DNA of 64,000 nucleotides from Xylaria sp. FL1777 (Eukaryota > Ascomycota > Sordariomycetes > Xylariales > Xylariaceae): assembly GCA_022578965.1 (NCBI GenBank), contig MU400521.1:372001-436000 (forward strand), given 5' to 3'. The position numbers and the translations under genes were made by a program. The notes under the pieces were generated by a model that searched no databases, had not been told where the DNA came from, and saw only the letters and a program-made list of their open reading frames with translations. Positions 46,144 to 57,036 of the stretch are shown piece by piece. Position 1 is the stretch's first letter. Every line of letters starts with the position of its first letter.

Positions 46144-47209
46144 ATGTCTATGGGATTCGATGAGTGCGGGGTAGTCAGGGACGGATTCCCTCGACCGGTC
46201 CCGGATACTTCTACCAACGTCTTGGAGCAGTTTCGTATGAAGGGCAAGGTAGTTGTCGTTACCGGCGCCGCGGACGGTATCGGATACGCCGTATCGGAGG
46301 CGATGGCCGAGGCAAATGCTAATGTTGCCTTGTGGTACAACTCGTGAGTTGAGAAGGGCTAAAATCTCAGGAATGAATTTTCTGGTGCTCACAACTTCTA
46401 AAAGAAATGATGCTGCTATCGCCAAGGCCAAAACCTTAGCTGATATCCACGGCGTCAAGACGTCGGCGTACAAGGTTGATAGTGAGCTGCTGCGCCCTTC
46501 TTTACTAGTGCTATGGCTAAACCAGCCTCTTTAGTCTCTAACCCTCAAGAGGTACAAGACGGGATTAGAAAAGTCGTGAAGGACTTTGGTAGGATAGATG
46601 TTTTTGTTGCTAATGCTGGTAAGTGTCTGCTATGCACTATTCGGGGAAACCGGTGCACGCCAGACTAACAAGTAGTCAGGTATGTCGATATCGAAACCTA
46701 TCCTAGAACAAACACTTGAGGAATATAGAAAGCAGATGTCGGTGAACGGTAAAGTGCAGTCCTAAGTCTTATAAGGGTATAATTCATGCACTAACTTACC
46801 ATCCACAGTCGACGGTGTGGTGATTTGTGCCAAGTACGTTGGTGAGGTATTCAAAAGCCAAGGCGCCGGGAACCTTATCATAACATCAAGTATGAGCGCG
46901 CACATTGTCAACGTGCCAACAGACCAGCCTGTGTATAATGCCACGAAGGCTTTCGTGACACATTTCGGGAAGTCTTTGGCGCGCGAGTGGCGGGATTTCG
47001 CCCGAGTAAATATTGTTTCACCTGGGTTCTTCGATACTAAAATGGGCGCTAGTCCAGAGGGAATCAATGAGGCTTATCGAATGGCGGTTCTGGGAAGACA
47101 GGGCCATGTCAAGGAGATCAAAGGCTTGTATCTGTATCTTGCTAGTGATGCTTCCACGTATATGACTGGGAGTGATGTCATTATTGACGGCGGATACGTT
47201 TTGCCGTAG
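46144..47209 (+). CDS. Short-chain dehydrogenase/reductase, polyol/sorbose-reductase-like
   Basis: NADP-type oxidoreductase of the fungal mannitol dehydrogenase / L-xylulose and sorbose reductase group. Five exons: 46144-46343, 46405-46481, 46535-46618, 46680-46748 and 46809-47209; phases agree and give 276 residues. The N-terminal FRMKGKVVVVTGAADGIGY holds the TGxxxGIG cofactor loop. FVANAG (NNAG-like), NLIITSSMSA (catalytic Ser) and YNATK (YxxxK) follow, then RVNIVSPGFFDTKMG and TGSDVIIDGGYVLP, the usual end. Four short introns interrupt it at conserved phases. It stands alone in the same direction as TatD, with no obvious operon-like partner. Precise substrate uncertain. Confidence 0.9.
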
Positions 47210-47568
47210 GGTTACTACGTAGTAAGATGATGCTGTGGCTTGGTAGATATTTGAGCCATAGATATTTAAATTCTAAAATATCTTTCTTCAGTATTCCAGT
47301 AATGAAGAAAAGTAGCAAGATTAAATTTTGATGACCGATAGACCATGTAGCGGTGTGCTGTCGACTATTGCTAGTAAATTCAATCAGTGTAGAATATGCA
47401 ATACTCGGGGACTTGCTACCAGTCACATATCAATCTCCAGAGGATCACAAGCTAGCGATGCGAGATCTGACCCGCCAAGATCGCGTGTAAGACCTAGATA
47501 CCATGTTGACTCATTCATATTGATGCAAATTCCCTTCTCTATTATCTATATTAAACGAAAGACACTCG
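47210..47568. other. Spacer between SDR and TatD genes
   Basis: About 360 nt, A+T rich near 47270-47330. No gene. A TGACTCA word lies at 47507-47513, close to the TatD start. Confidence 0.45.
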
Positions 47569-49218
47569 ATGATCCGAAGTAGAAGTCTCTTTAACTGTGT
47601 TGCACACTCTAAGACCAGCAGATTACCACTTTCGAGGCTTCTGGTGAGACCTCTCTCATCTTTCATCCCAGCGATGGCATCCGAGGACGCGGGCTCTGCG
47701 CCTCCTGCCGCTACTCTGGATAGTAACCCGATATATAAACCACGCTATATCGATGTGAGTTAAGATGATAACCCATGTCACAAATTCACGTCCAGGCGTC
47801 CTCTGAAACATTCTGGGTTCACATCTGGGAAAAGTGTTTAGGATATGAGCAAGCGAGATTCCATCGCAGATATATGAAATACTCGTCTACAGTCGTTTTC
47901 ACTAACTTTCTATACGGCTCCTCATAGATTGGAATAAACCTCGCAGATCCCATCTTCAGAGGGGTGTATCATGGCAAGGAGCGGCATCCAGATGATCTGC
48001 AAGCCGTGGTGTCGCGCGCGCAAGAGGTCGGATGCCAAAAACTGATCATCACCGGGTCTGACTTCACGAGTTCAAGGCATGCGCTCGAAATAGCCAAAGA
48101 ATATCGTATGTTACTTTATTTGTCGTTCTACAGGTTCAGAGACAGCTACTGATAATTATATAGCGGGCATTGTATACACAACAGCAGGCATCCACCCCTG
48201 CTCAAGCTCCATCTTCAGCTCATTACACGCCCACCAGGACGCACAGGAGTATACCATGCCGAGCGACCCCGACCCAGAGAGGCCCGTGTCGGAGGATCAC
48301 GAGCCGGGCCCGGGGAAGACGCAAGAGATCATCTCGGAGCTCCGCGCCCTCATCGAGTCGGCCCGGAGCACACACCCGGGGGCGCTCGTCGCCTTCGGCG
48401 AGTTCGGTCTCGACTACGACAGGCTGCACTACTGCTCTCGAAAAGTGCAGCTCCATTCCTTCGCGGCGCAGCTCGACCTCGTGCTATCGCTGAGTCCACA
48501 GCCGCCGCTATTCCTGCACTCGCGGGCGGCGCACGAGGACTTCGTCGGGCTCCTGAAGGCGAAATTTGGCGGCAAGCTCGAGAAGCTCGAGCGCGGCGGC
48601 GTCGTGCACAGCTTCACGGGCACGGCGGCCGAGATGCACGAGCTCGCCGACTTGGGGCTGTACATCGGCACGAACGGGTGCAGTTTCAAGACGGAAGAGA
48701 ACTGCGCCGTCGTCGGGGAGATACCGCTGGATCGGCTCATGCTCGAGACGGACGGGCCGTGGTGCGAGATCCGGCCCACGCATGCCGGGTGGCGGCATCT
48801 TCTCGATGCCAAGGCTAAGGCCGAGGGTATCTATGCTGGTCTTGATAGCAATGGCGACGACTCGACGCTTGCGACGTCGGAATCCACGCCTGCGTCTACT
48901 GCGGTCCCAACGCCGAATATCACGAGAACGGCAACGCCTAACCCACAGCAAGACGCGTCTGCACCGGTACAGGCAAAACCAGCTAAGCCACCCAAGAAAC
49001 CTAAGAGGAAGGAACCTGAGGTTCCGGAGCGCTGGCGCACTGTGAAGAAGGAGAAATGGGCCGAGGGCGCTATGGTCAAGGGTCGCAATGAGCCGTGTAT
49101 GATCGAGCGTGTTGGTCAGGTCGTTGCCGGCGTGCGGGGCGAGCCGCTTCGCGACGTGTGCGAGGCTGCGTGGGCGAATACTGTCAAGGTCTTTGGGCTC
49201 GGTGAGGTTGAGAAATGA
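47569..49218 (+). CDS. TatD-family metal-dependent nuclease
   Basis: Deoxyribonuclease with 3'-5' exonuclease activity in the TIM-barrel amidohydrolase fold; yeast and human TatD take part in apoptotic DNA breakdown and oxidative damage repair. Exons 47569-47754, 47928-48105 and 48164-49218 give 472 residues. Metal and active-site motifs: YIDIGINLAD (first strand, although the usual H-x-H is replaced by N here), TAGIHPCSSS, FGEFGLDYDR (metal Glu), LHSRAAHEDF, VVHSFTGTAAEMHEL and LETDGPWCEIRP (metal Asp). The first 35 residues (IRSRSLFNCVAHSKTSRLPL) are basic and hydroxylated, like a mitochondrial targeting peptide. A low-complexity Pro/Lys/Thr insert of about 90 residues separates the barrel from the C-terminal helix WRTVKKEKWAEGAMVKGRNE. 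Confidence 0.93.
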
Positions 49219-49648
49219 ATAGCGATCTAATCAAGTGTGCCCTGCCTACACCAGGGGGGTTTAAAGGTCGTGGCGCGCTATTTTAAGAGAAGAACTGGAC
49301 TCATACCTAGAGAATAGAACGCTAGATGCTTGGAAAGTGAGCCATTGAGACAAGAGACGAGATGAGCACTTCATATCATAGAATAACAGGATGCGCGGAC
49401 GCAAGCCTACTTGTTGCATTTTTCCGGATCATGCCTCAAGAATCATACCAAACGTGGTGGTGAGCTTGCTTTTGATGTTATCTATAGACAACATACGGCC
49501 GCGGTAGCAATATCTGGACCCCAGATGTCTCAAGCAACAAGGAGCCGATAAGATATCTCTCATCATGCCCAGAGTCCGACGTCGACCCCACCATCTTCCT
49601 CACTCCCCCTCCCAAACTGTTTACACAGGCCCCAGATTCCCGGCAAGA
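49219..49648. other. Spacer between convergent TatD and CHL4 genes
   Basis: About 430 nt between two stop codons. No coding or RNA signal recognised. Confidence 0.45.
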
Positions 49649-51373
49649 TTATAAACCCGAACCTTTAAACCTCTTGATCCTCCCATTCCTTACAGCTCCC
49701 ATGGTAACGCCTTCTTCGCCCGTCATCCACCCCGGCATACGCTCGCCATCGATAAAGCCAGCTTCGACAAGTTGACGGATTCCCGCGAAGACGTGAGGTC
49801 CGCGGAGAGAGAGCCGGACATTGGGACGCCAGGCCCACTTCTCTCGATCCCTACCCCCTTCTCGGGCCTGCCGCCCTGCCACACGGGGTGGGTCTCCGTC
49901 CGAGTCCCCAGTCTCCTGGTTTTGATTTCGGCGCTGTTGCTCTCCGTCTTCGTCTTCATCTTCATCTTCGTCTCTTTCGGCCTCTTCCAAGAGACTGGCC
50001 TCAACGACGCTCCGACGACCCTTTGGTTTACGAGGACGTGCCTGTTGTACTTCTTCCGCATCCTGGTCATCACTTTCCCTCTCCAAATCCGCCGCGGATA
50101 TTGGGAAAGGGTCTTCGATTAAGATATCCACTCTTTCGACACCTTTCCCATCGTCCATCTTCGCATTGTCACCGAACCGTGCTTGCGCAACGAGCCTGGC
50201 GCGCTTATGCCGCTTTTCCTCCTCCACTGTCTCAGGATCTAAGGTCCGCTTACGGGCCATTGTCTCCTGATTCCTTGAATCAATGGTCTGCTCTTCGTCT
50301 TCCTCGGCAGCATCGTCCGACAATGGTGGGGTAGGCAACAACGAGTTGAGCGGACTATGGATTCGCGCATCGGCTGCTTTGTCGCTCGCATACACACCCC
50401 ATCCGCCAGCAGCCGTGTTGCTGCGTCCCGAACCCCGGAGGCTAAGCATAGCGTCGAGGTTTTTCGTCTGCAGGTTGACGGGTTTGAGAGTGTACCGCTC
50501 GCGCGGGCGGGATAGGGCTTTGGGAATGCCCTCTACAACGAGCGCGCGTAATGATCGTGTCTCGGCGTGGGTTGTTGGCCCCACGCTTTGCGATTTGCTG
50601 ACGAAGATGTGTGGTGAGGCATCGGGAAACGCAACATAGATGGTGCGCGAGGCGTCGAAACTCGTCACCGTGCGGGCTGCCGAGGACGTGGATCCCACTG
50701 CTGCAGAGACAGCGAGGTCTGTGTTGTAGGGAGAGTCGAGCACGAAGATACGGAGAAGAAGGAGTGGAAGGCCTTTGGGTCGGTCGAAATTGTAATGCGC
50801 CTTAACGTCTGGGAGTACTTCAGCTTGTAAGTTCTGTAGGAAAGTGCTAGGGTGGAAGCGTGGGACGTGCATCGCCGTTTTATCGATCTTGTCATAGGAA
50901 CGATTTTCTTCGACGTCGTCCTCATGGCCAGGCGTCCGCAAACGCTCGATCTTGTAGCACGCCCATTTCAACGTCCCTGGATGGTCGTATAGATATTGTA
51001 GATCAGCCATGGCAAGTTGATACAAGCTTAAACCTTCCCGCCAATCGCCTTCGAGTATGCGATCCACGACTTCACGTCTGCTACCCTTTCGTGTCTGCAT
51101 ATCTGTATACAGCTCCCGAAGCTCAGCCAGCGAATACGCTGGTGGATAAAGGTCGCTTTCGAAATCATCCTCGTCTTCTTCGTCGGATAAGCTATCGCGT
51201 AGAAATGGAGGGCAGAGAGATTGGTTGCTGGGGTCGAGCCAGTCAAGAACGAGGGACAAGAGTGATGACCGTGAGAGGCGGCTCAGGGCCTTGATGATGG
51301 ATTTGTTGGAGTTGTTGACGCGGAGAGACGAGGGCAGACGGGCCGCAGTTGGAAGAGAGAGGCGGGGCGCCAT
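49649..51373 (-). CDS. CHL4: Kinetochore protein CHL4/CENP-N family
   Basis: Subunit of the inner kinetochore (CCAN); CENP-N/Chl4 (Mis15 in fission yeast) links CENP-A nucleosomes to the rest of the complex. Single exon of 574 residues. N-terminal helices are KALSRLSRSSLLSLVLDWLD, SLAELRELYTDMQTRKGSRR and EVVDRILEGDWREGLSLYQL, followed by AMADLQYLYDHPGTLKWACY and YKIERL. These closely fit the CHL4/CENP-N N-terminal fold. The middle has LLLLRIFVLDSPYN and RTIYVAFPDASPHIFVSKSQ. A variable acidic region (about 440-510, Glu/Asp/Arg runs) follows, and the C-terminus WRPNVRLSLRGPHVFAGIRQ then LVEAGFIDGERMPGWMTGEE closes the family domain. A start ATG at 51373 precedes MAPRLSLPTAARLPSSLRVN. Intact. 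Confidence 0.9.
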   Translation of the reverse strand: MAPRLSLPTAARLPSSLRVNNSNKSIIKALSRLSRSSLLSLVLDWLDPSNQSLCPPFLRDSLSDEEDEDDFESDLYPPAYSLAELRELYTDMQTRKGSRREVVDRILEGDWREGLSLYQLAMADLQYLYDHPGTLKWACYKIERLRTPGHEDDVEENRSYDKIDKTAMHVPRFHPSTFLQNLQAEVLPDVKAHYNFDRPKGLPLLLLRIFVLDSPYNTDLAVSAAVGSTSSAARTVTSFDASRTIYVAFPDASPHIFVSKSQSVGPTTHAETRSLRALVVEGIPKALSRPRERYTLKPVNLQTKNLDAMLSLRGSGRSNTAAGGWGVYASDKAADARIHSPLNSLLPTPPLSDDAAEEDEEQTIDSRNQETMARKRTLDPETVEEEKRHKRARLVAQARFGDNAKMDDGKGVERVDILIEDPFPISAADLERESDDQDAEEVQQARPRKPKGRRSVVEASLLEEAERDEDEDEDEDGEQQRRNQNQETGDSDGDPPRVAGRQAREGGRDREKWAWRPNVRLSLRGPHVFAGIRQLVEAGFIDGERMPGWMTGEEGVTMGAVRNGRIKRFKGSGL

Positions 51374-54215
51374 AGCTACTTAGCTACGGCTGTGCGCTCT
51401 GCAGATGAGAATAGTACTTGCTATTTTATTGAAAATTCCCATGAGGTAGTAACTGTTCTCTCATTGTAAGGTGAATCGATTATTAGTATAGTTTGGGTTT
51501 AGTTATGTTATATTGAAATACACAATACACAGGCGGGATGCGGCCGGACAATGGCCCAAACACGCGCGACGCGTCTCAAAAAATGGGTGTTAGGAATGTT
51601 AGCGTTCTGAGTCTAGGGACCTAGATCAAGTAATTCGATCGTAACAGGGCGTCAGAACAAAGCATACATTCGACGTCATTAGCTTCAGAAAAGAAGTCGC
51701 AAATTTATTTGGTAGTTATTCTGAATCTGATAACCCATCAAATCATGATCGTAACAACATGCTTGTGCTTCTTGTTGGAAGGGTTAGGTAAGCTCTCCAC
51801 AAGTACCTTATCGCGATAAGGCCGAGCTGAGGGGATAAGGTTAAACTTGGAACCAAACCCAAATAGGCAGTCCTAACCATCTACGTAATCACAACATAAA
51901 ATGTTTTCATAGTCCATAAAGCTGAACTCCATTAGGTGTAACCTACCATACCTTTCGATAAGACCAATTTAATTTGCGTACTCTTCAATCAACTCTCACT
52001 AACCTACTACGTACTTAAGGCCGTCTAAATTTATATTCAGTCTAGTTAATACCGTGATTATAACCGCCGGCGCCATGTTTAGTGATACACCATAAACGAG
52101 ACTAAGTTCGGCATCTGCGCTGACTGCACATGTGCTTTGTAATGACACTGCTTATAAAGCATCTCTGGAGTCGAAATACGTTGCCATATCTTGGCCCAAA
52201 GGTAACATACACTAGAGACCAAAAGAGCAGTTGCTAAACAACTGAGACGTCTGAGTATGCGGGAGAGTATGCAATATGTATGCATGTACTACAATTGCAG
52301 GCCAGTAGGAATGTCTGGAAACTCCCTACAGCATATACTGCATTATCGTTTATTGTATACTGCCTACTTTGTAAATACCTACTTGTATACCCCGCTTCTC
52401 CATGCGCCATATTCTGGCTAAAAGTTGCGACCAGTGTATGCACATGTATTGGGGGAAGGGAAACAAGCAACAGACAGTCCCCAGATTGCAACAATTTCCT
52501 GCAGCTTCGTGAGACGGGCTTTGGAGCTTATAAATCCACGACGCCTCTGAAGAACCGACGTAGCATCCAGCCAATGGCACTAAACTAGCGGTAGTATAGT
52601 GCGTGTACCGAATTATAGGTCGGTAGTGTATGTTGTGCATGCTCTCGGTTGCTTCTCCGGTAACGGGGCTGCAGATGCGACTCCTGGGCGCATTTGCCAT
52701 TTGCAAAGCCGGATGCCCCCGAACATGCCATTTGAAAAAAGAGATCTGGCAAGCTCCCTGAAATCAGCCCGTTAGCTTCCGGAAATGGGCTTGCGCATCA
52801 TGGGCAGACAATGCAGAATGAAGAATGCCTGACAAAACAGAGGCGAAAATATCCAGGTGGGGGGCAATACATTTTCTGGTCCGTCTCTTTAGAGATCTCG
52901 CTACCAAGTAGCGGCGCATACTACTAACTAACCTAACCTAACCTAACCTAACCTCAGTTATATAGTACATCAGCGCACCATATCGGGAGCAGTGAAAACT
53001 CATGTAAATATTTGTAGCAAAATCTATTTTCTGTTACACAGTCGACAGATAGGGAAGTAATATACCTACATAGATTGTCAACATTGTACTACCAGCACAT
53101 ACGTAACACAATAGGTAGTACCTTACCCGCAAGTACACTAATTGGCAGTGGCAAATAGGTATTTCCTTGCTAGTAACCTTGTTATCTTACGCGTCGGGAA
53201 CAATTAGGTAAAAACGAGCGTGGGATGAAGATGCTGCCAGGTTTTTATTGGTCAATGTGGGCTGTTGGCCGCGGTTTCAAGTCAAGCGCACGAATCTACA
53301 GTGGTATACTATGTATACAACCCACGTTTAGGTACAACGTTCCTCTTTCAGCGCCGCCGGCAAGCCATTCCTTGCGTTCACGCGCATGTACGCAGTATAC
53401 CACCTAGTAGGTATCCTCTCCTCAGCCCAGACTCAGCCTACCAACCTAGGTAGAGTAGTTTATATGGCTCTGTTAAAATCCTTATTCAAAGTTCAATTTA
53501 TAAACAACTACGTATGGTATAATGCGATCCCAGCTGAGAGGCAATATCATTCCATTCCATTCCACCACACATCACCCGCCAGTATTTACATAGGAGTCTA
53601 GGTACCTTTCTCTCAAGAGTAAGTAAGTAGGTTATATAGGGCGTCAAGTAGACGTCAGGTGAGCATCAGCCCTTCTCAAGCAACCCCCCACCTGCAGCCA
53701 AGAAGGTGGTAGAGAAACATGGGTTCTCGGCTAGCCTGTTTGGGTGTTATACCGCTTAAGACCGGTCGCCATGGCGGTCTTTTTACGGGGTTCTTTGAGG
53801 GTGAAATATCTAGTGGCCTTTGATGCTCCGATTCATCACCATTCCGGTCGACCCACCGAGCACTATAGTAATTGATACCAGCGCTAAGTATTTCCTTTTT
53901 TCCGTTTCCAAACTCTCTCAGGTCTGCAAAATCGACAACCCCTCCACAACTATTGCCAACGAGCTCGAATCGAGACACAAAGCAGAAAGCTCAAATCGAC
54001 CAGAAGAAGGCAATATAAACCACAGGTCCCAGTGTATCCTCATTTCGAGGTTGTTGAGATAGAGGTGACACCAGGTCACTGCTGCGCCTGAGCTGAGTGA
54101 ACGCTCACGCTGGTGGATCGAATTACCGAATCTTGGTTTCCTTCGCCAAACACGGGTCAGTCGCTGCCAACGCCGACGACGACGGCGACGGCTACGACAA
54201 CTACAAACCGACGAC
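51374..54215. other. 2.8-kb non-coding region with microsatellite
   Basis: Between CHL4 and the bZIP gene. A (CCTAA/AACCT)n pentamer array lies at 52926-52954 and several palindromic TACCTAGG words at 53430-53610. The final 500 nt before 54216 are the probable promoter and leader of the bZIP gene. I recognise no gene; ORFs of under 120 codons on either strand show no domain. Confidence 0.5.
52926..52954. repeat. (CTAAC)n pentanucleotide microsatellite
   Basis: Five to six consecutive CTAAC (AACCT) units in the centre of the region between CHL4 and the bZIP gene. Fungal telomeres use TTAGGG (CCCTAA), so this 5-mer array is not a telomeric repeat. Confidence 0.8.
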
Positions 54216-55856
54216 ATGTCTGGGTACACCGGGCGTCGGGGCAACCCCGTCAATGTGTCGCAACTATTGCAGGATCTCAATCGAATTCCTGAACCTGCAC
54301 CACAGCCCGACGACAATCTGCCTAGTCTCGACGAGGAGCTGGCTATGTTCACAAACACCAATTTTATAGACTGGGATAATGGAACCCCTCATGGAAGCGG
54401 ACACGAGACGTCGTCAACCACATCGCCGACGACAGAGCGCGTCTCTGAGGCAATCAGCAGTGAACTGCCAAATTTCGACTTCAACTTGTCAGGTTAGTGC
54501 ATTTATGCTTTGTCATCTACAGATTGCTCTAGCTTGGCTTTATCGTTACATTGATTTTCTTTGTCTGCATCGAGGTTTCAACGCCTGTAATGGCGAAGCC
54601 ATGTTCGAGCCGTTTGCTTTTGCTACCTCTGCCCGCCTTGTCTCGGCCTTCAACCCCCGCATGGAACAGTCAGCAGCCCGGTTCTCGTAATCCCGACGCG
54701 AGATGTGCAAATCTACACATGCACACGCCGAACGGCTTCCTGGGTTCCTATTTGCCGCAGACCGTTTCTCTGCAGCTTCCTGGGGACGCAAAGACCCTTT
54801 TTCTGGGCATCCGAGTCATTCCCATGTCCGAGTGGATCAATGGTGCATTTTGCTTGGCCGAGGGTTCATGATAGTGTGCAGAGAACGGCTCCTGCGCTCC
54901 ATGGCTTCTTCGCCAACTGTCTCCTCGAGCCTAGAGCCCACCCGTTCCCCACCGCAAATCGCCGCTCTGACGGCCGTGATTGGCTCGCCGCTCCTGCGTG
55001 GGGGCCCCGGACCCCGGCAAGCGCCTGAAGGTTCATTCGCTCGACAGAATAGCATGCTATGGCGCAATCTACGCGATGGTGCAATTCCCCGTGATCTTGA
55101 GGTGATCATAGGGGAAGCCCGGCGGCCACATGCAAATGGACGGCTTCCGCAGTCGAGCTTGCTGGCGCCTGTTAGGCATGGCATCAATTTAAACTTTACT
55201 TATGCTTTCCACTATATTTCTTTTTTCGCAATATTCTGAAGTTGCCATCCAAGGTGCGGAGCACCTTATTTTAAGCTCTGCCTTGCTTGCCTCGTTTGCC
55301 TCATGTTTGTCCGCTTGTTTTATATCACGCCGTCTAACATCACGTCATGACTTCAGGCGATTTTAATGGCTTCGATTTCCACAATTACCCGACGCCAAAC
55401 GTCAACAGTTTCTCAGAGAACTTAGGCACACTGGCACCAATTCAGCCTTCCCCTACCTACCCCTCCAGCGGGGGTCAGGGCTCTTACGGAACATCCATGC
55501 ATGCTGGCGATAAGGCCGCCGAGGCGGCTCCTAGACGCCGCCAGCTCTCCTTTGAGGAGCAGTCGAGGTTAGCTGCAGAGGAGGACAAACGCAGGCGGAA
55601 CACAGCGGCCAGCGCCCGGTTCCGAGTAAAAAAGAAGGCCCGTGAGCAAGCACTCGAGAAGCGCGAGAAGGAGCTCAGCGATAAAGTTGGCGTGCTAGAG
55701 AGCCGCATTTCATCTTTGGAAACGGAAAATAAATGGCTCCGAGAGCTTGTCATGGAAAAGAATGGCGGCAGTGACTCGGTAGTGTCAGCCTTACTCGACA
55801 AACAAAAGCCCGAGTCAACAAAAAAAACAGCACAAACTAAATCAGAATCATCATGA
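54216..55856 (+). CDS. cys-3: bZIP transcription factor, CYS3/MetR-like
   Basis: Nuclear leucine-zipper activator of sulfur acquisition in filamentous fungi (CYS3 in Neurospora, MetR in Aspergillus). Exon 1 (54216-54492) encodes MSGYTGRRGNPVNVSQLLQD and an acidic activator part with EELAMFTNTNFIDW. Exon 2 (55357-55856) encodes the bZIP: basic region EEDKRRRNTAASARFRVKKK (NxxxxxxxR pattern), then heptads LEKREKELSDKVGVLESRIS and LETENKWLRELV with leucines every seven residues, as in CYS3. Total 258 residues. The two exons are separated by an 864-nt intron, long for this genome; an in-frame ATG at 55347 sits ten nt before the acceptor, see findings. The zipper end KNGGSDSVVSALLDKQKPES is typical of the family. 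Confidence 0.88.
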
Positions 55857-56344
55857 TGAACTTCAACAACGACACTGCATTGGTAACGCGCGCATGATTG
55901 TATTACGGAACCGGCGTTGAAGAGGAAGGCAACATCCGGGGAATCTACATACCCTTTTGGAGCTGGGACGTGGTGGGGTCGGATGCATCAATGATTCGTA
56001 CATAATTTGCTTTCGAGCGTTTTGGTCGGCCTTTGGGTCACGTATATACCGCTCTTGGCAGTAATGTTCTGCCGTGACAATTATCATTTTGAATTTTGAG
56101 TTCATTGCATCTGGCATACATATTTTCGTATATCGTAACCACTTCTCTCATTTTAAAATATATCCCTTTTCTTGACAAGCAACAAATCTTACAAGATTAT
56201 ATATACTACACGCATGATTATACCGCAGGTCAACTCCACATCTCACACCAACTGGTATCTTCAGTGGAAATGTAACATAGAGCCGTCAACAGCCCGCCGT
56301 AGAGATATCATGCCATTCCGCATCCAACGACAATCTTAACTCAG
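55857..56344. other. Spacer between convergent genes
   Basis: About 490 nt, A+T rich at 56120-56200. No coding pattern recognised. Confidence 0.45.
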
Positions 56345-57036
56345 CTAGCTCTTTTCTGACCGCTCATTTTCAGAACTACTAGATTGCGCTGCGCGAAGTT
56401 TCGCGAGACGCATCTGGTTTCGTTTACCCACTGTGCGCGACGATCAGCGCGATTACATTACAGACCCGGAGGATATAACCTCAGAGTAGAGGGGCGAAGG
56501 GTGTTCATCTTAGTTTTGAACACATGAATAAGAGGAAAGGAAAGGGGGCGGGGTTGTCGTGGGGTGTCGCGAGGGACAGAGATGCACTTACATATCCGTA
56601 GCGTGTTTTGCTGCTCGATATCCGTCATCTTCTCCCAGTTCGTGATCCAGCTCATCGTGCCGTCCTCGTTCACCACGAGCGGTCCCAAGTGGTCCATCCG
56701 CAGCGCCGCGCCGCCTACTTCGAGAGTCGACGATGCGCCGTCCCCCGCCGCTGGGAGTGCTGGGAGTGACGGTGGGGTTGCGGGAGATTGGGATTCGGGC
56801 TGTGTGCTAGTGTTGGTTTCCATCTTGGGTTCTGATGTGTCCATGTTTGGTGGTGATGGTGGTTGGTGAGAGGAGGGTGAGTTTGTAGAGGTAGAATATG
56901 ACGGGCGCGCAGAGTGAAGGGGCTTTGAGAATACTATGGACGGTTGAAGCAGAGTGGGATGCTGTGCTTGAAGCTTATCCTTATTTTGGGCAATGGCTCT
57001 GCGAAGTGTGGGTTGAATTCTACTGCCCAGTCTCAT
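56345..57036 (-). CDS. Small conserved fungal protein with LGKRNQ C-terminus, mitochondrial-looking
   Basis: Two exons, 57036-56592 and 56430-56345, give 176 residues. The first 50 residues are basic, Ser/Thr rich and lack acids (SRIQPTLRRAIAQNKDKLQA then SKPLHSARPSYSTSTN), resembling a mitochondrial presequence. After a low-complexity Pro/Ser linker comes the core: RMDHLGPLVVNEDGTMSWIT, NWEKMTDIEQQNTLRILGKR and NQMRLAKLRAAQ. This core, containing a conserved N-x-W and a terminal LGKRNQxRL helix, is a fungal family of unknown function that I know only as a conserved hypothetical. The splice adds L codon T|TG. No neighbours share function. Confidence 0.78.

Noticed and set aside
52926..52954. 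Interstitial telomere repeat
   Set aside because: The unit is a pentamer CTAAC, not the CCCTAA hexamer of fungal telomeres.
54703..55239. 178-codon open frame inside the bZIP intron
   Set aside because: No recognisable domain and no splice or start context; kept only as a remark with the intron.
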